Shown: piece by piece, positions 1-8,032 of the stretch
Layout: each line of letters opens with the position of its first letter
Position numbering within the stretch: the first letter of the stretch is position 1
Source of the DNA: Rhizobium sp. SG_E_25_P2
GTDB lineage: Bacteria; Pseudomonadota; Alphaproteobacteria; Rhizobiales; Rhizobiaceae
DNA: 64,000 nt
Direction of reading: 5' to 3'
NCBI RefSeq assembly: GCF_029892285.1
Contig: NZ_JARXVM010000014.1
Location: 1-64,000, forward strand
The notes under the pieces: generated by a model
What the model saw: only the letters and a program-made list of their open reading frames with translations
Database searches by the model: none
Told to the model about the DNA's origin: nothing
Translations under genes and position numbers: made by a program

Positions 1-60
1 CCGCACAATCTAACGGTCCAAGCCAGAGGTCTCTCAACTACTATGTAGAACTCGTCCAGT

Positions 61-86
61 CCTCCACCGTAGGTGGAGGTTTATTT
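61..86 (+). terminator. Hairpin terminator of a gene upstream of the window
   Basis: An 8-bp perfect stem (CCTCCACC / GGTGGAGG, loop GTA) at 61-79 is followed by a T-rich tract on the plus strand. It would end a plus-strand transcript entering from the left and lies back to back with the porin terminator. The gene it serves is outside the window. Confidence 0.5.
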
Positions 87-95
87 ACTTCATAA

Positions 96-123
96 CAAAA
101 ACCCCCGGCGTGAGCCGAGGGTT
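96..123 (-). terminator. Rho-independent terminator of the porin gene
   Basis: Read on the minus strand, a 10-bp GC-rich stem (100-109 with 114-123, one G-T pair, 4-nt loop) is followed by a run of five T. It lies about 50 bp beyond the porin stop codon, where an intrinsic terminator is expected. Confidence 0.8.
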
Positions 124-169
124 CCGAGACCGACCTTACGATCAGCCTGAAAGTCCAATCCCGTAAGGA

Positions 170-1288
170 TTAGAACGTGCGCTGGAAGCGGAGCATGCCG
201 TTCCACTGGTCGCCGTCGGCAATCTTGTTGTCGAAGGTCGTGTAGGTGACTTCCGGCTGGATCAGGAGACCAGCAACCGGGTTCCACTTGACGTTGGCGG
301 CGACAGCGAGCGTGTCGTTGTCGGTGCCAGCGATCTGAGCGTTGAAGCCGAGGTTGTCAGCGGCCTTGTAGCCAACGCCGGCCCAAGCAGCCCAGTCACC
401 CCAAGCAGCGCCGGAAGCATCGCCCGGTGCGTAGTTGTTGGTCTTGTTGCCAGAAGAAGACCATGCAGCCATCGCGAAGGCAGAGAAGGCGCCGAAGTTG
501 CCGTCAACGCGACCCTTGATCGCACCTTCATCGAGACGCTCGTCGTAGCCGCCGACCACGGCAACGCCGAAGGAACCAGCGGTGTAGCCAATGCCACCGG
601 TGACGTTCGGGATATAGTCCTCACCGTTGGAAACAACAGTCGTGTCAACCCAACCGCCAACATCGCCGTTGGCCTTCACGAAGGTCGGATCGAAGCGGCG
701 AGCGTCGCGTTCAATATCGTCAGCTTCGAGACCGAGACCGACCTTGAGGCCAGCGCCGTTGTCGTAGACGTAGTTGATCTGGTTCACTTCGAACTGGCCG
801 TAGGAGACCACGTCGTCGTTGATGATGTCGCCAGCGTAGTTGGTCATCGTCGTGAACAGCGAGTCGGTCAGACCAACGGTGAAGCCGGCGATCGAGATGT
901 TGGCGGCGACGAGGCTGGTGTTGGTGCCTTCGCCGTCGTTGTAGGTGCCGTTGAAGTCAAGGCGACCAACGAACTGCGTCTTCAGCGGGCCGTATTCGGT
1001 GTCCGAAGCGGAGTCCATGTAGATCTCGGCGCGGGACTTCGTACGCCAGCCGTTGTCACTGTTCAGAGCGTAGGAATTAGCACCCTGCAGGTCGAAACGA
1101 ACGCGACCGCCGATCTTGAGGCAGGTTTCGGTGCCGGGGATGTAGAAGTAGCCGGTGCCGTATGCGTCGCAGACCTTGACATATTCCATGGGTTCCGGTT
1201 CGGCGGCGACAACAGCGTCGGCAGCCTGAGCGCCGGAAACAACTGCCAGAGCAGCTGCGGAGCCGAGAAGAAGGCTCTTAATGTTCAT
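170..1288 (-). CDS. Outer-membrane porin, Porin_2 / Omp2b family
   Basis: A 372-residue trimeric-type general diffusion porin for small hydrophilic solutes. The start at 1288 is chosen because GGAGGT precedes it at good spacing; a longer in-frame ATG at 1315 lacks a ribosome site. The N-terminus (MNIKSLLLGSAAALAVVSGAQA) is a classical signal peptide cleaved after AQA. The mature protein opens with a family-typical region: two Cys that may pair, and the KIGGRVRFDL first strand. It ends in an aromatic residue (RTF), the usual C-terminal barrel signature. Porin_2 proteins of this sort are abundant in Brucella and rhizobia. It is monocistronic with its own terminator. I see no confident promoter in the upstream sequence. 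Assignment to the family is firm; solute specificity is unknown. Confidence 0.92.
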   Translation of the reverse strand: MNIKSLLLGSAAALAVVSGAQAADAVVAAEPEPMEYVKVCDAYGTGYFYIPGTETCLKIGGRVRFDLQGANSYALNSDNGWRTKSRAEIYMDSASDTEYGPLKTQFVGRLDFNGTYNDGEGTNTSLVAANISIAGFTVGLTDSLFTTMTNYAGDIINDDVVSYGQFEVNQINYVYDNGAGLKVGLGLEADDIERDARRFDPTFVKANGDVGGWVDTTVVSNGEDYIPNVTGGIGYTAGSFGVAVVGGYDERLDEGAIKGRVDGNFGAFSAFAMAAWSSSGNKTNNYAPGDASGAAWGDWAAWAGVGYKAADNLGFNAQIAGTDNDTLAVAANVKWNPVAGLLIQPEVTYTTFDNKIADGDQWNGMLRFQRTF

Positions 1289-1883
1289 TTCTGACCTCCA
1301 GTCAAAATGTTTCATTCGGGTGTGGGTTCTTTCGCCTGAGGCGTTCCCTGCCCCACTCCCATTCAGAAGACATCGGGCATCCCCGCCGCTTCGAGGGTGA
1401 TCATAGACACAGGCGCCGATGACGCAATCGGGAAACGCCCCGACAGATGTTTAATCACTCGCGTTCAAATTCGGTTGTTACAGAAAAGACACACATTCGC
1501 TTCCGCCACCGTCATAAATGCATAAGATTTTAACGAACCTTACTCAAACATTAACAAAGTCAGTGACATAGGGGAGCCTCCACAGGCTGCGGCGCACAGG
1601 TTGGCGCCCTATTGCCGGCGCCGAAAGGCCGGTTTCTTCGGCGCACTCTCTATAGAGCCACAATCGCCATGACTTCATTCGCGCTGGCGTCCCGGCCCCG
1701 CCGAGCGCGCGCCAACCCGTTTCGGGACAGAATCACGCCCGTGGCCGCCGCGCCGATTCCCGGCGTCGCCGGTCCGGTTTCGCCATCTCCACGGATAATG
1801 CGCGCGGAAATGGGAAAAAAATGTGAGACAAGACGGAATACGGCTTGATCCCACCCATCATTGTGAGTATCCACGCCCTCAAC
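1289..1883. other. Intergenic stretch between porin and tRNA-Ser
   Basis: About 600 bp with no gene I can support. It must contain the porin promoter (minus strand) and the tRNA promoter (plus strand), but no pair of hexamers stands out. Around 1595-1645 there are GC-rich inverted repeats (GGCGC...GCGCC and a GCCGGCGCC/GGCGC type hairpin) that could be a terminator or an RNA structure. Open frames here overlap the tRNA or lack ribosome sites. Confidence 0.5.
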
Positions 1884-1973
1884 GGAGAGGTGGCCGAGTG
1901 GTCGAAGGCGCTCCCCTGCTAAGGGAGTATACCCGGAAGGGTATCGTGGGTTCGAATCCCATCTTCTCCGCCA
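1884..1973 (+). tRNA. tRNA-Ser (anticodon GCU)
   Basis: The 90-nt sequence folds into a class II tRNA: a 7-bp acceptor stem (GGAGAGG with CTTCTCC, one G-T), a D-arm, a 5-bp anticodon stem CTCCC/GGGAG with loop CTGCTAA (anticodon GCT at 1918-1920), a long variable arm, T-loop TTCGAAT, discriminator G and encoded CCA. It reads serine AGU/AGC codons. The gene is intact although an element is integrated at its 3' end, because the element carries a copy of that end. Confidence 0.96.
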
Positions 1974-1975
1974 TT
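1957..1975 (+). repeat. attL core (19-bp direct repeat, copy 1)
   Basis: TCCCATCTTCTCCGCCATT spans the T-arm and acceptor 3' end of tRNA-Ser plus two bases beyond CCA. An identical copy lies at 20241-20259. A tRNA 3' end is the typical target of phage-type tyrosine integrases. Confidence 0.93.
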
Positions 1976-2026
1976 GCCTTCGCAAAGCCCTGACATCCTC
2001 GCAACACCTTGCACTTCTCGGCTTCC

Positions 2027-2062
2027 TGCTACAAACCTTGCTACAAAATCTGCTACAAAACG
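2027..2062 (+). repeat. Three tandem 12-bp repeats, probable integrase arm-type sites
   Basis: TGCTACAAA occurs at 2027, 2039 and 2051, an exact 12-bp period, between attL and the integrase start. The same sequence (TGCTACAAAA) recurs at 20171 near attR, about 60 bp inside the other end. Short repeats at both ends of an integrated element are characteristic of integrase arm-binding sites. The repeats lie upstream of the chosen int start, so they may also act in autoregulation. Confidence 0.6.
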
Positions 2063-2074
2063 GATCAGCAAGGC

Positions 2075-3706
2075 ATGAAGAAGCTCGGCAAAAACATCCA
2101 TTTCTATCGTGGTCAGTGGCGCGCCCGTATCGTGGTGCCAGAAGAACTGCGCGCCATCATCGGCAAGACTCAGCTTGAAGAGCCTCTCGGCGCCGATCCG
2201 AAGATCGCTGAAAAGCGCTCACATGCCGTTCTCGCCGCCTTTCATGACAAACTCGACTTAGCCCGCGCTCACCTTGAGGCATCCCGGCCCACGGTCGCAA
2301 GCGCAGCAAAGGCCACGTTTGCCGCCGAACTCGAATTTGATCTCATGGAACGCGCCGCCGGGCCGCGCAAGACGCTTCGCAATCAAGACCGCATCTATGG
2401 CGACAAGCTCCGGTTAGTCGCGGCTGGCATCATCACAGGCGAAGAAGCTGAAGCCCTCATCGGCTACGCAGCCGACGACCTCATCGCGCGCGGCTTGGCG
2501 GACGCCTCGACGCCGACGAAGCGCGCCAAACTTCTCAAGGTGCTGGCAAGCGTCCGCCTCGACGCCTTGGCCGCCTCGCAGAGCCGCGACAAGGGCGAAG
2601 TCTATCCGCCCGACGCCAGAACCCCGGAGCTACTGCAGCCCGATCCGGAGCCGTTGCCGCCGATCGCGCAACAGCCGGCGAAGAAGCAAGACGGACTCAC
2701 CTTGGCGCAATTGCTCACAAAGTTCCACGGCGAGCGGCAGGGTGGATCGGACAAGACGAAGAAAGAGCATGAAGTCGCGATTCGCATGCTCTCGGGTTTT
2801 GTCGGCAAAGATCGCAGCATTCGGCAGATCACGCGCGCCGACATTCTGGCATATAAAGACGCTCTCAAGCTGACCCCGGCGAACAGTCAGCAGCGCTTCC
2901 CCGGCATGACCATCGTTCAGGCGGCAAAGGCGAACGCCAAGCGTTCGGAGCCTTACCCGGTCTTGAACCCGGCGACCATCAACGGGAAATGGCTCATGCA
3001 CCTGAACAACGTGTTCAATTGGGCCGTCAAGAATGACCTCATGAGCGACAACCCGGCCAAAGGAATCAAGATCGACACCGGCAAGGGCTTCAAGGAGCCG
3101 ACGCGCGTCCCGTTCTCGAACGACGACCTGAAGGCCATTTTTACGAACCCGTTCTTCAAGGAAGCCAAGACCTTCGAAGATCGGCATTGGGCCATCTTGC
3201 TGGCACTCTATACCGGCGCGCGCTCATCAAGCGAGATTCGGCGCGTCAAGCTCGCCGACATCTACGAGGAACAAGGGATTCTCGTCATCGATCTTATTGA
3301 GGCGTCCAAGAATGTTCAGTCGAAACGCGTCGTGCCTGTTCACAAAGACCTCATCGACCTGGGATTCGTCGAGCACGTCGAAAAGCTGCGCAAAGATGGC
3401 AAGACGAAGCTGTTTCCGTCATGGGAGCCGGAGGGCAAAATCAATCGTTGGTTTCTTCGAACCTACAAGCAGGAATGCGGCATCAATGATTCTCGCAAGG
3501 TTTTCCATTCCTTCCGGCACTCATTGAAGACCGCCCTCGCCCGCTACGGCGTCAACCGCGACGTGTCCGACCTGATCACCGGCCACAAAGATCAGTCAGT
3601 CGGCGGTATCTATATCAGCCAACAAGCGCTCACGATGGTTCAGGCTATGAGCGATGGAATCGACCGTGTCGACTTCGGCGTGAAGGGCTACCTCGACCGA
3701 AAATGA
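2075..3706 (+). CDS. Phage-type tyrosine site-specific integrase
   Basis: A 543-residue recombinase that would integrate and excise the element at tRNA-Ser. The N-terminus (KKLGKNIHFYRGQWRARIVVPEELR) is the DUF6538-type arm-binding start seen in proteobacterial phage integrases. A SAM-like core-binding domain lies near residues 215-340 and the catalytic domain after about residue 370: first Arg in LALYTGARSSSEIRR, the HSFRHS box, GHKD, and catalytic Tyr in the region GGIYIS. The start at 2075 matches this domain. An in-frame ATG at 2009 would add a repetitive CYKxCYK stretch encoded by the arm-type repeats and is probably not used. It is adjacent to attL, as expected. Confidence 0.92.
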   Translation: MKKLGKNIHFYRGQWRARIVVPEELRAIIGKTQLEEPLGADPKIAEKRSHAVLAAFHDKLDLARAHLEASRPTVASAAKATFAAELEFDLMERAAGPRKTLRNQDRIYGDKLRLVAAGIITGEEAEALIGYAADDLIARGLADASTPTKRAKLLKVLASVRLDALAASQSRDKGEVYPPDARTPELLQPDPEPLPPIAQQPAKKQDGLTLAQLLTKFHGERQGGSDKTKKEHEVAIRMLSGFVGKDRSIRQITRADILAYKDALKLTPANSQQRFPGMTIVQAAKANAKRSEPYPVLNPATINGKWLMHLNNVFNWAVKNDLMSDNPAKGIKIDTGKGFKEPTRVPFSNDDLKAIFTNPFFKEAKTFEDRHWAILLALYTGARSSSEIRRVKLADIYEEQGILVIDLIEASKNVQSKRVVPVHKDLIDLGFVEHVEKLRKDGKTKLFPSWEPEGKINRWFLRTYKQECGINDSRKVFHSFRHSLKTALARYGVNRDVSDLITGHKDQSVGGIYISQQALTMVQAMSDGIDRVDFGVKGYLDRK

Positions 3707-3736
3707 AATATTCATTCCATATGGAATATTTATTTC
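3705..3736. promoter_or_regulatory. Palindrome between integrase and portal genes
   Basis: ATTCCATATGGAAT is a perfect 14-bp palindrome at 3714-3727, flanked by a second matching arm pair GAAATA (3705-3710) and TATTTC (3731-3736). It begins at the integrase stop codon. It could be an operator controlling the head operon or a weak terminator hairpin; there is no T-run. Function is inferred only from symmetry and position. Confidence 0.4.
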
Positions 3737-3807
3737 AAATAAGGGATTGACCGCCCCGAATCACCCATGGGACAATGTTGCCAAGTTGATAAACAGGCTT
3801 GGCAAAT

Positions 3808-5028
3808 ATGGCGTCTTCACTTCTCAATATCGGAAAACTCTTCGGTCGAAACGCCGAAGTGAAAAAGGCCGTCATCCTGACGGACCCCGAAGCATTCGAT
3901 ATTTTCAACGTCATCCCGACCGTCTCTAATGTTCGCGTCACCGTCGCGAGCGCCATGAAGGTTCCAGCCGTTGCTCACGCGGTCAAGTTGATCGCTGGAA
4001 AGATCGGCGATCTTCCTGCGAAACTCTATAAGACAGGCACGAAAGAGACCGAACGCCAGCACCCGGCCTTCAAGCTCATTCACGGCGAGGCGAACGGCTG
4101 GACAAGCGCCGCACAGCTTCGCGTCGATCTCACAATCGACGCCCTGCTTCATGGCAACGGTTACGCCGTGGTCAACCGCGCCAGCGACGGCCGGCCGCTC
4201 GAACTGCTTCGCGTCGACCCGGCCAAGGTTCAATTCAAACAGGAAGACGACGGCACACCTTTCTACATCGTGTCGGAAGAGCGCGGCCAAGTCCGTTTCG
4301 AGTATCCGGACATTCTGCATATTCAGCCGATCGGCGGCGTCTCGCCGATCAAGCTTCACCGTGAAGCGATCGCCCTGGCTATCTCAGCCGAGAAGCACCT
4401 CGCCACCTACTACGCCAACGGCGGCCGGCCGTCCGTCGTGGTCATGACCGACAAATTCATGACACCGGAAGGCAAGCGCAACTTCATGAGCGCATGGCAC
4501 GAACAGCACTCCGGCGATAACGCGAACGGCGTCGCCATCCTCGACGAGAAGATGACGGCGCAACAGTTGGCGAACACATTCGCCGATGCGCAGTTCGCCG
4601 AGAACCGCCTTGAACAGATTCGCGAAGTTGCCCGCGCCTTCGGCATCCCGCCGACCATGCTCTTCGAACTCACGCGCGGCACGTGGTCGAACACCGAAGA
4701 AATGTCGCGCCAGTTCTACACCATGACCCTTGAGCCGTGGCTTACGGCATGGGCTTGGGCCTATGCGCGTTGCCTTCTCACGCCCGAAGAGCGCGACCGC
4801 CTCTATATCGAATTCGTCACCGACGACCTTCTCACCGCCGACTTCGCCAAGAAGGCGACTGCGCTCGGACAGTATCGCAGCATGGGCGCGCTCACCGGCA
4901 ACGAAGTTCGCAGCATGCTGAACATGCCGGCGCACCCTGAAGGCGACAGCCTTGCAAACCCTCATATCACCACGACGCCGGCCGCACCCTCGCCGACCGA
5001 TCCCGAACAACCGGAGGAATCCGCATGA
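3808..5028 (+). CDS. HK97-family phage portal protein
   Basis: 406 residues. It forms the dodecameric DNA-entry ring of the capsid vertex. Family traits include a conserved N-terminal block (VPAVAHAVKLIAGKIGDLPAKLY), the segment DALLHGNGYAVVNR, and FGIPPTMLFE...TWSNTEEMSRQFYTMTLEPWL near residues 285-320. The C-terminal tail is Pro-rich. ATG at 3808 with upstream CAGG is chosen; TTG at 3799 would add three residues. It opens the structural operon directly after the integrase, an unusual position since TerS/TerL normally precede it. The stop overlaps the next start (ATGA). Confidence 0.93.
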   Translation: MASSLLNIGKLFGRNAEVKKAVILTDPEAFDIFNVIPTVSNVRVTVASAMKVPAVAHAVKLIAGKIGDLPAKLYKTGTKETERQHPAFKLIHGEANGWTSAAQLRVDLTIDALLHGNGYAVVNRASDGRPLELLRVDPAKVQFKQEDDGTPFYIVSEERGQVRFEYPDILHIQPIGGVSPIKLHREAIALAISAEKHLATYYANGGRPSVVVMTDKFMTPEGKRNFMSAWHEQHSGDNANGVAILDEKMTAQQLANTFADAQFAENRLEQIREVARAFGIPPTMLFELTRGTWSNTEEMSRQFYTMTLEPWLTAWAWAYARCLLTPEERDRLYIEFVTDDLLTADFAKKATALGQYRSMGALTGNEVRSMLNMPAHPEGDSLANPHITTTPAAPSPTDPEQPEESA

Positions 5029-5171
5029 CCAATCCTAAAATTTCCAAGCCCATGCCGATCACGATCGCAGGCGATAATGACGCAGTGAACGCATTGATTG
5101 CGCAGGCGCTCATGAAGTCGGCTCTTCAAAGCTACATCGACGGCGGCTTCATCGGAGTGCGCACGAAGTGA
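5025..5171 (+). CDS. 48-residue protein of unknown function in the head operon
   Basis: A short gene opening with an ideal GGAGGAAT ribosome site and overlapping the portal stop by 4 nt (ATGA). It ends overlapping the next gene (GTGA). The product starts MTNPKISKPMPITIAG and is mostly a single amphipathic helix followed by SYIDGGFIGVRTK. Translational coupling on both sides makes it a real gene. GTAs and related phages often carry a small gene after portal, but I cannot assign a function. Confidence 0.7.
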   Translation: MTNPKISKPMPITIAGDNDAVNALIAQALMKSALQSYIDGGFIGVRTK

Positions 5172-5563
5172 AGCACACCGCCTTTTTCGGTGACGCGACC
5201 TATACCTTCGCGCTCAGCGACACCACGACCACCGAACTTGAGCGACTGACCGGCGTCGGCGTCGGCGCGCTCTATCTCCGCATGGTCAATTCGCAGTTCC
5301 ACGTTTCCGACATGACGCAGATCATCCGGCTTGGATTGATCGGCGGCGGCGTCTCGCCTGAGAAGGCGCACACCCTTGTCGAGACCTATGTGAAGGATCG
5401 ACCATTCGCCGAGATCGTCCCGCTTGCGCTCGATATCCTCGACGCCCGCTGGAACGGCTCGCCGGAACGTGTCGAGCCGGCCGTCTGGATCAATGAGGAC
5501 GATTTGCGTCACGCCGCAACTACCGGCGACCTTGCCGCAGCGCTCAATGAGGCAGCGGCATGA
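5168..5563 (+). CDS. Tail assembly chaperone-like protein, GTA-gp10 / Phage_TAC_11 type
   Basis: 131 residues, GTG start at 5168 overlapping the preceding stop. The pattern FFGDATYTFALS...LERLTGVGVGALYLRM...QIIRLGLIGGG...AHTLVETYV..RPFAEIVPLALDIL matches what I recall of the family that includes gp10 of the Rhodobacter gene transfer agent, considered a tail-assembly chaperone. The odd feature is its place, between portal and capsid, with no tail tube gene nearby. A second chaperone-like gene follows the capsid. Family call is good; role in this element is inferred. Confidence 0.78.
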   Translation: MKHTAFFGDATYTFALSDTTTTELERLTGVGVGALYLRMVNSQFHVSDMTQIIRLGLIGGGVSPEKAHTLVETYVKDRPFAEIVPLALDILDARWNGSPERVEPAVWINEDDLRHAATTGDLAAALNEAAA

Positions 5564-7119
5564 GCGACACCGAAAACCTCGAAATCAAAGCCGAGATCTC
5601 TATCGACGACGCCGGCACCGTGACCGGCCTTGCTTGGCCGTTTGGCGCGCCTGACAGCGTCGGCGACGTGATCGAAAAGGGAGCCTTCGGCTATGCCAAC
5701 ACCATGCCCATGCTCATGGAACATGAGCAAGGCAAGGGAGCAATCGGCGTTTGGGAATCCTTCGCCGAGACCGACAAGGGGCTTGAAGTCAAAGGCCGCT
5801 TGTTTCTGGAAGGCGTCAGCCCCGCCCGCGATGCACACCGCGCCCTGAAGCTCGGCACCATCACCGGCTTGTCGATCGGCTTCCGACACAACGGCTTCGA
5901 AGAGCGTCCCGAAGGTGGCCGTGTCTTCAAGTCAATCACCGTCAACGAAATCAGCCTGTGCCGCCGTCCGGTTCATCCCGGCGCGCGCGTCACCGTCGTT
6001 AAATCTCTAATTGAGGAACCCAAAATGCACACCGAAGAAATGAAGAACGAACCGGAAACCAAAAGCGATCCGGTGATCAGCGTCGAAGAATTCAAGGCCG
6101 TGAAGGCCCGCCTCGACGCCGTCGAAGCCAAGTCGAACCGCCTTCGCGGCGCGAACAACAATCAGCCGGCCGGCGACAACGAGAACGGCGAGATCAAGAA
6201 GGCCTTCGAAGGCTTCCTTCGCCATGGCGTTGAACGTATCTCGCCCGAACTGCAGAAGGCCCTGACCGTGTCCGTCGATGCAAACGGCGGCTATCTCGCA
6301 CCGGAAGCCTTCGGCGACGAGATCCTGAAGAAGATCGTCGAATTCTCGCCGATCCGCCAGTATGCCAAGGTCACGACGATTTCGGCTTCCGAAGTCAAGT
6401 ATCCGCGCAAGCTCACCGGCTCGGCGGCGACCTGGGTCTCGGAAATCGGCGCACGCACCGAATCCGGCATGACCTTCGAACAGGCGACGTTCACGCCTTA
6501 CGAAATGTCCACCTTCGTCCCGGTCTCGCGCCAGCTTCTCGAAGATAACGCCTATGGCCTTGAGGCCGAACTTGTCGCCGACTTCGGCGAGAGCTTCGCC
6601 AAGGCCGAAGGCGCTGCATTCACGAATGGCGATGGCGTCGGCAAGCCGAAGGGCCTTCTCACCGCATCCGGCATCACCGAAGTGAAGACCGGCAACGCCG
6701 CCACCCTCGGCACCGACCCGGCCGCGACCATCATCGGCATGTTCCATTCGGTCCCGTCTGTCATCGCACAGAACGGCGTTTGGATCATGAACCGCAAGAC
6801 GCTCGGCGCGCTTCGCACCCTGAAGGACGGCACCGGCCGCTTCATCATGCTCGATCCGATCACGACCGGCGCACCGGCAACCTTGCTCGGCCGTCCGATC
6901 GTCGAAGCGATCGACATGCCCGACGTTGCCGCCAACGCGTTCCCGATCCTGTTCGGCGACCTCTCCGGTTATCGCATCGTCGATCGCATCGGCCTTTCGA
7001 TCCTTCGCGACCCTTACACCCTCTCCGGCACCGGACAGGTGAAGTTCACGGCTTACAAGCGCACAGGTGGCGACGTGTCTCACGCCGACCGCTTCATCAA
7101 GCTGAAGGTCGCCGCCTAA
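5560..7119 (+). CDS. Fused HK97-type prohead protease and major capsid protein
   Basis: 519 residues joining two normally separate proteins. Residues 1-150 are a U35-type prohead protease: FGAPDSVGDVIEKGAF, the His in LMEHEQ and the catalytic-type Ser in TGLSIGF. Residues 156-519 are an HK97-fold capsid: a charged delta-like segment, then SVDANGGYLAPEAFGDEI, LEDNAYGLEAELVADFGESFAKAEGAAFTNGDG and KPKGLL. The junction still looks like an old gene boundary: TTGAGGAA lies 7-9 nt before an in-frame ATG at 6025, so free capsid may also be made. Start overlaps the previous gene by 4 nt. Capsid shell and its maturation are therefore encoded here. Confidence 0.93.
   Translation: MSDTENLEIKAEISIDDAGTVTGLAWPFGAPDSVGDVIEKGAFGYANTMPMLMEHEQGKGAIGVWESFAETDKGLEVKGRLFLEGVSPARDAHRALKLGTITGLSIGFRHNGFEERPEGGRVFKSITVNEISLCRRPVHPGARVTVVKSLIEEPKMHTEEMKNEPETKSDPVISVEEFKAVKARLDAVEAKSNRLRGANNNQPAGDNENGEIKKAFEGFLRHGVERISPELQKALTVSVDANGGYLAPEAFGDEILKKIVEFSPIRQYAKVTTISASEVKYPRKLTGSAATWVSEIGARTESGMTFEQATFTPYEMSTFVPVSRQLLEDNAYGLEAELVADFGESFAKAEGAAFTNGDGVGKPKGLLTASGITEVKTGNAATLGTDPAATIIGMFHSVPSVIAQNGVWIMNRKTLGALRTLKDGTGRFIMLDPITTGAPATLLGRPIVEAIDMPDVAANAFPILFGDLSGYRIVDRIGLSILRDPYTLSGTGQVKFTAYKRTGGDVSHADRFIKLKVAA
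6011..6027 (+). promoter_or_regulatory. Internal ribosome site and start for the capsid part of the fusion
   Basis: TTGAGGAA (6011-6018) precedes ATG at 6025 inside the fused gene, exactly at the protease/capsid junction (residue 156). Usage would give a 364-residue capsid protein without the protease. Seen: motif and spacing. Inferred: real initiation. Confidence 0.5.
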
Positions 7120-7682
7120 TGTCTTCCCGGCTCGCATTCAACCCGATTCAGATCTCGGCCGGTGACATCACCGTCCGTCTGCGTCCGTCTTTGCGGGCCG
7201 GCTTGCTCATCGCGCAGCAATACAGCCTCGACGAACTCCGGCAAAATCTCGACGAATGTCACCTTGGCGCAATCTCGCATCTCATCGCGATTGGATGCGA
7301 TGACACCACCCGAACCTGTGAATTGATCGCGGCCAAGACCGAACGAAATGGCCTGTGCCTGATTCAGGATTTTACGCCGGCCATCGTTGAATTCGTGAAG
7401 CATTCGATCGGCTGGACAGACGACGCGCCCGAACAGGCCGCGCCGTCATCCAAGCCTTTCGTGCTCACAGATCACCTCACCGAACTCTTTGAGTTTGCGG
7501 CTGGCGTCCTGCAATGGTCGCCGGCCGATACCTGGGCCGCAACGCCCGCCGAGATCCGTCATGCTTGGAAAGGCTATGATAAAATGCGTGGCAGCGCCGA
7601 TGATCCGCGCAACCTTCCTTCCGAAGCAGAGATCAAAGAAGGCCTTGCGACTCTCCGCGACCTCTCAGGCGAGGCCGCATAA
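7119..7682 (+). CDS. Second tail chaperone-like protein (TAC_11-like N-terminus, TAC_6-like C-terminus)
   Basis: 187 residues, start overlapping the capsid stop by one base. The N-terminal half (ISAGDITVRLRPSLRAGLLIAQQYSLDELRQNL) resembles the GTA-gp10 chaperone fold. The C-terminal part (FEFAAGVLQWSPADTWAATPAEIRHAWKGYDKMRG) matches the short gp10.1/Phage_TAC_6 pattern, in which a Trp and a TP-E-I-R motif are conserved. In GTA-like tails these two proteins are separate and follow the tail tube gene; here they appear fused and the tube gene is absent. Recognition is by pattern and moderately certain. Confidence 0.6.
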   Translation: MSSRLAFNPIQISAGDITVRLRPSLRAGLLIAQQYSLDELRQNLDECHLGAISHLIAIGCDDTTRTCELIAAKTERNGLCLIQDFTPAIVEFVKHSIGWTDDAPEQAAPSSKPFVLTDHLTELFEFAAGVLQWSPADTWAATPAEIRHAWKGYDKMRGSADDPRNLPSEAEIKEGLATLRDLSGEAA

Positions 7683-8032
7683 TGCGCCCGCCTCGCCTGT
7701 GCCAGTGCGGCAACATCGTCCCGGCCGGCATCCGTTGCGCCTGTCAGCAAAAGCAGGACCGCGAACGCAAAGCTCGCCATGACGCTCGCCGTCCTTCAGC
7801 CCGTCAACGCGGCTACACAAGCGAATGGGACAAAGCCCGGCGTGAATACCTCGCCGCGCATCCCCATTGCCGCCTGTGCGCAGCTATGGGCCGTATCACA
7901 CCGGCCAACGTTGTCGATCATATCAAGCCGCATCGCGGTGACATGCGCCTGTTCTGGACAAGAGCCAACTGGCAGCCCCTTTGCACGCCTTGCCATAGCA
8001 GCGTGAAGCAGAAGCAGGAGCGCAGCCGATGA
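7682..8032 (+). CDS. HNH endonuclease
   Basis: 116 residues. Cys pairs (CQCG...CAC, CRLC...CTPC) form zinc sites around the HNH core VVDHIKPHRGD...NWQPLCTPCHSSVKQKQ. In HK97-like cos phages a small HNH protein works with the large terminase in cutting genome ends, so a packaging role is likely. Start overlaps the previous stop (TAATG) and its end overlaps the next gene by 4 nt. Confidence 0.88.
   Translation: MRPPRLCQCGNIVPAGIRCACQQKQDRERKARHDARRPSARQRGYTSEWDKARREYLAAHPHCRLCAAMGRITPANVVDHIKPHRGDMRLFWTRANWQPLCTPCHSSVKQKQERSR

Noticed and set aside
1650-1985. Minus-strand open frame across tRNA-Ser
   Set aside because: It is read through the antisense of a clear tRNA gene and has no ribosome site or family pattern.
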